Below are positions 6,148-10,422 of a DNA stretch of 10,422 nt, one piece after another; position 1 is the first letter of the stretch; every line of letters starts with the position of its first letter. A model generated the notes under the pieces. The model saw only the letters and a program-made list of their open reading frames with translations, ran no database searches and was not told the DNA's origin. Source of the DNA: Anaerotignum sp. (GTDB lineage Bacteria; Bacillota; Clostridia; Lachnospirales; Anaerotignaceae). The position numbers and the translations under genes were made by a program. The stretch lies in NCBI GenBank assembly GCA_017560955.1, contig JAFZDV010000167.1, positions 1 to 10,422 on the forward strand, written 5' to 3'.

Positions 6148-6687
6148 ATGAAGATAAAAAGAATCGATAGGAAAGTTGTTGCTGAGGTGACAAAAAAGAA
6201 ATTGAAAGAGATCAGAATAGATTATTTATATCTGGACCTGAATACCTGTGACCGCTGCGTTGGCACAGATGCTGTGCTGGAAGAAGTGATCGAGGAGTTA
6301 ACACCTGCATTTGTCCTTGCAGGATACCGCATTGCCTATCGTAAAACAGAAATCATGGGAGAAGTGGATGCAACTTTGCATCAGTTTGTTTCTTCACCAA
6401 CAATCAGAGTGAATGGCAGAGATATCTGCGGTGTTGTAAAAGAATCCGACTGCGGCTGCTGCGGTGAAATCAGCGGAACACAGGTGGACTGCAGAGTTTT
6501 TGAATATGAGGGAAAAACGTATGAAATTCCGCCTAAGGCAATGCTGGCAGAGGCGATTTTGAAAAATGCGTTTGCCGCTACAGAAAGGGAAAAGGCAGAC
6601 CCTTATGCGATCCCTCAGAACTTAAAGAATTTCTTTGAGGGCAAAGAAAAGAAAAATTCCTGTTGCTGCAGTGGTTCCTGCTGTTAA
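6148..6687 (+). CDS. DUF2703-like thioredoxin-fold protein with cysteine-rich C-terminal tail
   Basis: A 179-aa cytoplasmic protein. The first strand ends YLYLDLNTCDRC, giving a C34-x2-C37 pair where thioredoxin-fold proteins have their redox site. A later SSPTIRVNG segment has the Pro (84) before a strand in the position of the thioredoxin cis-proline. This arrangement fits the DUF2703 family. More cysteines follow at 94, 102, 104, 105 and 115, and the protein ends in a tail with C172-C174 and C178-C179 (CCCSGSCC). Such tails suggest binding of a soft metal or metalloid, but the ligand is not known. The start at 6148 follows GGAGG (6138-6142) by 5 nt; an upstream in-frame TTG at 6112 overlaps the previous gene and is unlikely. 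It sits in the middle of an operon. Confidence 0.75.
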   Translation: MKIKRIDRKVVAEVTKKKLKEIRIDYLYLDLNTCDRCVGTDAVLEEVIEELTPAFVLAGYRIAYRKTEIMGEVDATLHQFVSSPTIRVNGRDICGVVKESDCGCCGEISGTQVDCRVFEYEGKTYEIPPKAMLAEAILKNAFAATEREKADPYAIPQNLKNFFEGKEKKNSCCCSGSCC

Positions 6688-6708
6688 ATGAAATCTGGAG
6701 AGGTGCTT

Positions 6709-7524
6709 ATGATTCGCAGATTATATCCTTATGGAAAGAAAAAAGCATTTAGTGTGACATACGATGACGGGGTTCTGCAGGATGTCCGTTTTGTGGAGCT
6801 GCTGAATCAGTACGGATTGAAAGGGACATTCAATCTGAATTCTGCATTGATGGAGAGCGAGTTTGCATGGACCCACGAAACAGGTCTTGTGGTAAAAAGG
6901 CTCAGAGCAGATGTGGTGAAAGGTTTATATGCAGGCCATGAAGTGGCAAGTCACACTCTGAACCATCCCTATATGCATGACCTTTCGTGGGAAGGTGTCA
7001 TGTGGGAACTTTCTCAGGACAAAAGAAACCTTGAGGCACTGTTTGAAACGGAAGTGAAAGGTTTTGCCGTTCCCTTTGACTATTACAGTGACATGATCGA
7101 GGCCTGCGTGCAGGAATGCGGTTTTGCATACGGCCGTATTTCTGAAATGAGCCATTCCTTCTGCCCTCAGAAGGATTATTATCGCTGGAAAGCAACGGTT
7201 TTCCATTGTGAAGCATGTCTGGAAGAACTGACAGCGCAGTTTCTGGAAACCGACGAGGAACTGGCAGTGTTCCAGATCGTCGGCCACAGTTATGACCTGG
7301 ATACGGAGAATATGTGGGAGCGAATGGAGGCTATTTTCCAGACTGTCAGCAGTCGGGAGGATATCCTTCCTATGACCACTATTGAGATGATCGAGTATCT
7401 GAAAGCCATGGAACAGGCGGAGATCACCGATGGATACATTCAGAATCACAGCGACAGAAGCCTGTGGTTTGCGGTGAATGATGTGGTTTATGAAGTGAAA
7501 CCCAATGAAAAAGTTTTATTATGA
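6709..7524 (+). CDS. Polysaccharide deacetylase (NodB/CE4) family protein
   Basis: A 271-aa protein with the NodB fold. Motif 1 is TYDDG (17-21), with D19 as the likely base and D20 as metal ligand; motif 2 is H82-x3-H86-P, completing the Asp-His-His metal triad. Motif 3, normally R-x-P-(Y/F), reads A-V-P-F at 120-123, so its arginine is missing. Near the C-terminus GHSYDLD (H193) fits the form of motif 5 seen in a subgroup of these proteins. No signal peptide is visible, so the enzyme should be cytoplasmic, unlike peptidoglycan deacetylases; the substrate may be a small N-acetylated sugar or another amide. The start at 6709 follows GGAGAGGT (6697-6704); an ATG at 6688 directly abuts the preceding stop and lacks its own site. 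It is the last gene of the operon. Confidence 0.85.
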   Translation: MIRRLYPYGKKKAFSVTYDDGVLQDVRFVELLNQYGLKGTFNLNSALMESEFAWTHETGLVVKRLRADVVKGLYAGHEVASHTLNHPYMHDLSWEGVMWELSQDKRNLEALFETEVKGFAVPFDYYSDMIEACVQECGFAYGRISEMSHSFCPQKDYYRWKATVFHCEACLEELTAQFLETDEELAVFQIVGHSYDLDTENMWERMEAIFQTVSSREDILPMTTIEMIEYLKAMEQAEITDGYIQNHSDRSLWFAVNDVVYEVKPNEKVLL

Positions 7525-7531
7525 TAAAAAG

Positions 7532-7564
7532 AAAGACCGAATCTGTTTCAGATTCGGTCTTTTT
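7532..7564. terminator. Bidirectional terminator between deacetylase and PQ-loop genes
   Basis: A perfect 14-bp stem (7532-7545 with 7549-7562) and a TTT loop, ending in a T run at 7560-7564. The A-rich left flank gives a T-rich tail on the minus strand as well, so it can serve both convergent operons. Confidence 0.9.
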
Positions 7565-7567
7565 GTT

Positions 7568-7864
7568 TCAGATACCAGCCAGTTTATCCAGTTTTCTGTT
7601 GCGGAAATACAGCAGGATATCTGCTGTTACCATAGCCAGATTCAGGAAGTAGAAAAACAGCACATACCATTTTTCACTGAAGGCCGCCATATAAGCCTCA
7701 TTGGCAAATTTGGAGGCAATGCCGGCGATATAGCCCAGAAAAATCAGGCAAAGGAATGCCAGACTTTTCCCCTTGGCAGTTCTTACTTTGTAGGATTTGA
7801 TTACATTCAGGGGCCAGGAGGCGCCAAAACAGAGGATCATGGTGATTTCTAACAGTTCGGACAT
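7568..7864 (-). CDS. Small 3-TM membrane protein, PQ-loop/SemiSWEET-like
   Basis: A 98-aa membrane protein with three hydrophobic segments (about residues 4-22, 34-52 and 65-86) and basic residues between the first two. The stretch SWPLNVIKSYKVRTAKGKSL (16-35) has the layout of a PQ-loop: a Pro in the first helix, then a short basic linker and a Ser-Leu entry to the second helix, but the Gln of P-Q is Leu (P18-L19). Bacterial SemiSWEET sugar transporters are three-helix proteins of this size that work as dimers, so a small-solute transporter is possible; function is inferred only. It is the second gene of a minus-strand pair, with AAGGAAAGGG before its ATG just after the thioesterase stop codon. 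Confidence 0.65.
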   Translation of the reverse strand: MSELLEITMILCFGASWPLNVIKSYKVRTAKGKSLAFLCLIFLGYIAGIASKFANEAYMAAFSEKWYVLFFYFLNLAMVTADILLYFRNRKLDKLAGI

Positions 7865-7882
7865 GACATTTCCCTTTCCTTC

Positions 7883-8302
7883 TTAGTCTTCGAAAGTGAT
7901 GGGCATGTTCTGCAGGCGGTAGTACACGAAAGTACCTTTGCCCACCAGTCTGTCTTTATCGTCTGTGATCTCTACATCGAAGAAGAGCAGTGTTTTGCCG
8001 GATTTGGAGCATCTGGCAACGGCTTTGATTTTTTCTGTATCCTTTGCTGCGGAAAGATACTGATATTCACCGGAAACAGTTACAGCCTTTGTGCCAAAGG
8101 AAGAAGCTGCTGTGCCGGAAACCACATCGCCCAGCGTATACAGGCAGCCGCCGTGTACCACGTTGGTAGCGTTCATGAATTCGGGGCGCAGTTCCAGTTC
8201 TACTTCTGCATAACCTTCTTCTACTTTTTTTGTTTTGATGCCAAGGAAAGCGGCAAATAAGTTATCGCGGTCGCGCATTTCTGCAAGTTTATTAAAGTCC
8301 AT
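7883..8302 (-). CDS. PaaI-like hotdog-fold thioesterase
   Basis: A 139-aa protein of the hotdog thioesterase superfamily, which hydrolyses acyl-CoA or related thioesters. The central helix region reads NVVHGGCLYTLGDVVSG: H50-G51-G52 is the family motif and D59 lies where the catalytic acid of PaaI is found. The length is normal for a one-domain subunit that assembles into tetramers. The start at 8302 is preferred because AAGGAG lies 7 nt upstream; ATG codons at 8329 and 8326 would precede that site. The downstream partner is the PQ-loop-like gene, 18 nt away, so the two form a small operon. The acyl group used cannot be told from the sequence. Confidence 0.87.
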   Translation of the reverse strand: MDFNKLAEMRDRDNLFAAFLGIKTKKVEEGYAEVELELRPEFMNATNVVHGGCLYTLGDVVSGTAASSFGTKAVTVSGEYQYLSAAKDTEKIKAVARCSKSGKTLLFFDVEITDDKDRLVGKGTFVYYRLQNMPITFED

Positions 8303-8346
8303 AAAAAGGCTCCTTTCATAAGTCATCATAAAATCGTTCAGCCTTA

Positions 8347-8355
8347 AATATAGCA
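8347..8355 (-). promoter_or_regulatory. Probable extended -10 promoter for the thioesterase operon
   Basis: On the minus strand TG-C-TATATT gives an extended -10 element with a weak -35 (TATCTT at 8375-8370). A short hairpin (GCCTG-acg-CAGGC, 8376-8388) abuts the -35 and might be a regulator site. The predicted start near 8340 leaves a leader of about 38 nt. Confidence 0.4.
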
Positions 8356-8465
8356 GACTTTCGGGAAAAAAGATAGCCTGCGTCAGGCGGAAGAATGGAA
8401 AAATAAATCACACATGGATAAATAAAAAATATTTCATTATTTTAATATAGAAGTGTGAAAAATTG

Positions 8466-8488
8466 CATTGACAATGAAATATATTTCA
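8466..8488. repeat. Two abutting palindromes within the sRNA promoter
   Basis: CATTG-A-CAATG (8466-8476) contains the -35 hexamer, and TGAAATATATTTCA (8475-8488, a perfect 14-nt palindrome) fills the spacer. The two share the bases TG. A protein bound to either would occlude RNA polymerase, so these are operator candidates. The regulator is not identified; the second site is not a full Fur, PerR or Rex consensus. Confidence 0.5.
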
Positions 8489-8496
8489 GTTATACT
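8468..8496 (+). promoter_or_regulatory. Near-consensus sigma-A promoter of the candidate sRNA
   Basis: TTGACA at 8468-8473, a 17-nt spacer, and TATACT at 8491-8496. Only one base differs from consensus. The start is predicted around 8501-8504. No gene with a ribosome binding site follows before the terminator at 8545. Confidence 0.85.
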
Positions 8497-8502
8497 TCCT
8501 AG

Positions 8503-8578
8503 CGTACAACAATTAGCTTCCAAACAAAGTATTATCCCCATTATCCCCCGATCCACGAAATCGGGGGCTTTTATTTTT
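8503..8578 (+). ncRNA. Candidate orphan small RNA of about 70-75 nt
   Basis: The unit is defined by a strong promoter just upstream and an intrinsic terminator at its 3' end, with no open frame or ribosome binding site inside. The 5' part (to about 8530) is unstructured by eye and rich in A and C. It is followed by a perfect tandem repeat of ATTATCCCC (8531-8539 and 8540-8548). The first CCCC is free, while the second forms the 5' arm of the terminator stem. Free C-rich stretches are used by several Firmicutes sRNAs (for example the RsaE/RoxS class) to pair with G-rich ribosome binding sites, so a trans-acting antisense role is a reasonable guess. I do not recognise a known RNA family. It could instead be an attenuated leader of the XRE-cupin gene about 320 nt downstream. 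Confidence 0.6.
8545..8578 (+). terminator. Intrinsic terminator of the candidate sRNA
   Basis: CCCCCGAT (8545-8552) pairs perfectly with ATCGGGGG (8560-8567) around a 7-nt loop, followed by CTTTTATTTTT. The GC-rich stem stands out in AT-rich surroundings. The minus-strand flank has no matching T run, so it works for plus-strand transcripts. Confidence 0.9.
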
Positions 8579-8743
8579 CGGAAAAAATCCCGTTTCCCTA
8601 AAATGCCGAAAACAAGCCTTTTGGTTTATATAACATTCTTTCTGAGTTTAATATTTGTAAACAAAAGTATATAAATGATTTGATTTCATGTAAGAAATCC
8701 CTTGAAATAAAGGGAATCATACAAAATGCACCGAAAACGGAAC

Positions 8744-8799
8744 AATTTTTTGTTTTATATCGTGAAAAGTTTAATAAATCAAATTTTTTGTTTCATATC
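8744..8799. repeat. 18-nt direct repeat upstream of the XRE-cupin promoter
   Basis: AATTTTTTGTTTYATATC occurs at 8744-8761 (Y=T) and 8782-8799 (Y=C), 17 of 18 bases identical, with a 38-bp period. The second copy ends three bases before the -35 hexamer. The arrangement fits tandem binding sites of a regulator, though the T-rich composition lowers its weight. Confidence 0.55.
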
Positions 8800-8839
8800 T
8801 ATTGCATTTCGGGAGAAATTGGGTATAATTTATTAAACT
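8768..8839. repeat. 12-bp inverted repeat flanking the XRE-cupin promoter
   Basis: AGTTTAATAAAT at 8768-8779 is the exact reverse complement of ATTTATTAAACT at 8828-8839. The left arm lies between the two direct repeats and the right arm overlaps the end of the -10 box and the likely transcription start. Arms 60 bp apart on the DNA could be bridged by a regulator dimer or tetramer. Confidence 0.5.
8802..8829 (+). promoter_or_regulatory. Promoter of the XRE-cupin/potA operon
   Basis: TTGCAT at 8802-8807, a 16-nt spacer and a perfect TATAAT at 8824-8829. The predicted start near 8836 gives a leader of about 60 nt to the start codon at 8896. Confidence 0.75.
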
Positions 8840-8844
8840 GGCAG

Positions 8845-8859
8845 AAATATGCCATATTT
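8845..8859. promoter_or_regulatory. 15-nt palindrome, candidate autoregulatory operator
   Basis: AAATATG-C-CATATTT is a perfect inverted repeat with a single central base, about 10-24 nt downstream of the predicted transcription start. Its left half overlaps a second small repeat (TGGCA...TGCCA, 8839-8854). Position and symmetry fit a repressor site for the XRE-cupin protein encoded just downstream; this is inference. Confidence 0.45.
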
Positions 8860-8895
8860 TGAGACAAAAATACGAGAGAAAAGGAGATGCAGGCC

Positions 8896-9429
8896 ATGGA
8901 AATCGGTCAGAAAATAAAACAACTACGCATACAAAAGGGCTTGACGCTGGAAGAACTGGCCAGCCGCAGCGAACTGACGAAGGGTTTTCTGTCCCAGATG
9001 GAGCGCGACCTGACATCCCCCTCCATCGCTACATTAAATGATATCCTTGAGGCGTTGGGCACAACACTGGCGGAATTTTTCAAGGAAGAAAAAGAAGAAA
9101 AACTGGTATTCCACAAGGAAGACTTCTTTGTGGATGAAAGAGAGGATTACACCATTCGCTGGATCGTTCCCAACACCCAGAAAAACGAAATGGAACCCAT
9201 CCTCATTGAACTGCCTCAGGGCGGTGAAAGTTTTGTGATGGATCCCCACAGCGGCGAAGAATTCGGCTATGTGCTGGAGGGTGCCGTTATCCTGATGGCA
9301 GGGGAGGACAGACATATCGTCCATAAGGGCGAAACCTTCTACCTTTCGGGGAAAACCAGACATTATCTGAAGAATGAAAAGAAAACAACTGCAAAGGTGC
9401 TGTGGGTTTCCACACCCCCCTTGTTTTAA
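8896..9429 (+). CDS. XRE-family regulator with C-terminal cupin sensor domain
   Basis: A 177-aa DNA-binding regulator. Residues 3-60 form an XRE-type helix-turn-helix: IGQKIKQLRIQKGLTLEELA, then recognition-helix region LTKGFLSQMERDLTSPS and the closing LNDILEALG. Residues from about 104 to the end form a cupin_2 barrel (HSGEEFGYVLEGAVILMAG, then HKGETFYLSGKTRH), expected to sense a small ligand. PuuR-like regulators of polyamine genes share this design. It is followed 18 nt later by a PotA-like gene, so polyamine-responsive control of uptake is the likely role. ATG at 8887 directly touches AAGGAG (8881-8886) and cannot be used; ATG 8896 has a spacing of 9 nt. The promoter region carries several repeats that may be its operators. 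Confidence 0.9.
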   Translation: MEIGQKIKQLRIQKGLTLEELASRSELTKGFLSQMERDLTSPSIATLNDILEALGTTLAEFFKEEKEEKLVFHKEDFFVDEREDYTIRWIVPNTQKNEMEPILIELPQGGESFVMDPHSGEEFGYVLEGAVILMAGEDRHIVHKGETFYLSGKTRHYLKNEKKTTAKVLWVSTPPLF

Positions 9430-9447
9430 CATATAGGAGGACATGAA

Positions 9448-10422
9448 ATGAAGAAAAAACTCATTCAGTTCAAAAACATCGTAAAAAGCTATGAAGACGG
9501 TAAAGTCGTTCTGAAGGGCATCAATCTGGATATTTATGAAAATGAATTCGTTACCCTGCTGGGTCCCTCCGGCTGCGGTAAAACAACACTGCTGCGTATC
9601 CTCGGCGGCTTCCTGAATGCCGATCAGGGTCAGGTCATTTTCGACGGTCAGGAAATTTCCAAAATGCCCCCTTATAAAAGAGAGGTAAACACAGTATTCC
9701 AGAAATACGCCCTGTTCCCTCACATGAATGTATATGACAACATTGCATTCGGTCTGAAACTGAAAAAAGAACCTAAGGATATCATCGAGCAGAAAGTAAA
9801 ACGTATGCTGAAACTGGTGAATCTGGAAGAATACGCAGACAGAAGCGTTACTGCTATGTCCGGCGGTCAGCAGCAGCGTATCGCCATTGCCCGTGCTCTG
9901 GTAAATGAACCCAGCGTTCTGCTGCTGGATGAACCTCTGGGCGCACTGGACCTGAAACTGAGAAAAGAAATGCAGCACGAGCTGAAAAAGATCCAGCAGG
10001 AAGTTGGTATCACTTTCATCTATGTAACACACGATCAGGAAGAAGCCCTGACTATGTCCGATAAGATCGTAGTTATGAATGAAGGCGAAATTCAGCAGAT
10101 CGGTTCTCCCACAGACATCTACAACGAACCTGTGAATACTTTCGTTGCAAACTTCATCGGTGAATCCAATATCATCGAAGGTATGATGGTAGACGATTAT
10201 AAAGTTGTATTCGAAGGCAGAAGATTCGACTGCGTAGACTACGGTTTCAATAAAAATGAAATCGTTGATGTTGTTATCCGTCCTGAAGACCTTGATATCG
10301 TTCCCCGTGGCGAAGGTAAACTGAAAGGCGTGGTAAAATCCGTTCTTTTCAAAGGCGTTCACTATGAAACAATGGTAGAAACTAAAGTCGGTACAGAAAT
10401 CACTGTAAAAATGGCGGTTTCC
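9448..10422 (+). CDS. potA: Spermidine/putrescine ABC transporter ATP-binding protein (partial, 3' end outside window)
   Basis: 325 codons are present and the frame is still open at the window edge. The ABC domain is complete: Walker [10 protein letters not shown] (39-47), Q-loop Q85, signature SGGQQQR (138-144), Walker B LLLDE (158-162), D-loop with D168 and switch H195. After about residue 235 the sequence continues into the C-terminal TOBE-type regulatory domain ([18 protein letters not shown]), which identifies the MOI/PotA-like class of importers rather than other ABC classes. The polyamine assignment rests on overall PotA likeness (GPSGCGKTT with [28 protein letters not shown]) and on the upstream XRE-cupin gene; relatives for other substrates cannot be excluded. 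Start: GGAGG at 9436-9440, 7 nt from the ATG. Permease and binding-protein genes (potB, potC, potD) would be expected beyond the window. Confidence 0.88.
   Translation, partial: MKKKLIQFKNIVKSYEDGKVVLKGINLDIYENEFVTLLGPSGCGKTTLLRILGGFLNADQGQVIFDGQEISKMPPYKREVNTVFQKYALFPHMNVYDNIAFGLKLKKEPKDIIEQKVKRMLKLVNLEEYADRSVTAMSGGQQQRIAIARALVNEPSVLLLDEPLGALDLKLRKEMQHELKKIQQEVGITFIYVTHDQEEALTMSDKIVVMNEGEIQQIGSPTDIYNEPVNTFVANFIGESNIIEGMMVDDYKVVFEGRRFDCVDYGFNKNEIVDVVIRPEDLDIVPRGEGKLKGVVKSVLFKGVHYETMVETKVGTEITVKMAVS

Larger units (their letters stand above)
8303..8895. other. 593-bp intergenic region with a candidate sRNA and dense promoter elements
   Basis: This AT-rich stretch separates the divergent thioesterase and XRE-cupin genes and carries no convincing protein gene. 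From left to right it holds the thioesterase promoter (8347-8375), a promoter-terminator unit that looks like an orphan small RNA (8468-8578), an AT-rich segment with nested small inverted repeats (8675-8720), an 18-nt direct repeat, a 12-bp inverted repeat, the regulator promoter (8802-8829), and a 15-nt palindrome in the regulator leader. Short open frames at 8468-8674 and 8680-8862 lack ribosome binding sites and overlap these signals. Confidence 0.6.

Noticed and set aside
8468..8674. 68-codon plus-strand frame in the intergenic region
   Set aside because: Its start codon lies inside the promoter spacer at 8472 or earlier and it runs through the intrinsic terminator; there is no ribosome binding site.
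8680..8862. 60-codon plus-strand frame before the XRE-cupin gene
   Set aside because: No ribosome binding site, AT-rich random composition, and it overlaps the direct repeats and the operon promoter.
9034..10362. 442-codon open frame on the minus strand opposite the XRE-cupin and potA genes
   Set aside because: It is antisense to two proteins with complete, unmistakable motifs; the translation is rich in Phe, His and Gln without domains and has no ribosome binding site. It arises from codon bias of the sense genes.
1..10422. CRISPR array, insertion sequence, toxin-antitoxin or anti-phage system
   Set aside because: No regularly spaced repeats, transposase or defence-type gene could be found on either strand.

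Overview
The window looks like chromosome of a Gram-positive anaerobe of the Clostridia, probably the Lachnospirales. The evidence is strong AGGAGG-type ribosome binding sites, clostridial protein families (a DUF445 protein, an Isf-like flavoprotein, a ferredoxin-nitroreductase), moderate GC with AT-rich intergenic DNA, and simple hairpin-plus-T-run terminators. Genus cannot be decided from the sequence. No integrase, transposase, phage gene or CRISPR array is present, and most of the window is ordinary core and metabolic gene content.

Layout. (1) 1-1443: an NCS2 purine/xanthine-type permease with its own terminator. (2) 1496-2968: a two-gene redox operon, an iron-sulfur-flavoprotein-like NAD(P)H:FMN-type protein followed 4 nt later by a nitroreductase with two N-terminal [4Fe-4S] ferredoxin motifs. 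(3) 3010-4197: an unknown 89-aa gene, a GNAT acetyltransferase remnant that has lost its middle in frame, and a SAM methyltransferase, closed by a terminator shared with the convergent DUF445 gene. (4) 4202-5460, minus strand: a tRNA-Ser(GGA), tRNA-Thr(TGT), tRNA-Asp(GTC) operon with a near-consensus promoter and a strong terminator, then the DUF445 membrane-protein gene directly behind that terminator. (5) 5521-7562: a three-gene plus-strand operon encoding an unknown 186-aa protein, a thioredoxin-like DUF2703 protein with a cysteine-rich tail, and a NodB/CE4-type polysaccharide deacetylase relative. (6) 7568-8302, minus strand: a hotdog thioesterase followed by a 3-TM PQ-loop/SemiSWEET-like protein. 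(7) 8303-8895: the only large non-coding stretch. (8) 8896-10422: an XRE-cupin regulator and the start of a PotA-like ABC ATPase gene that runs off the window end.

The most interesting part is stretch (7). It contains a near-perfect sigma-A promoter (TTGACA, 17 nt, TATACT) followed about 70 nt later by an intrinsic terminator with no open frame of its own: a candidate unannotated small RNA carrying a tandem C-rich 9-mer (ATTATCCCC twice). Its promoter is built from two abutting palindromes. Further right, the promoter of the XRE-cupin/pot operon is surrounded by an 18-nt direct repeat, a 12-bp inverted repeat and a 15-nt palindrome, which suggests dense local regulation, plausibly autoregulation of polyamine uptake. 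These are sequence-pattern inferences; no expression or conservation data were available.
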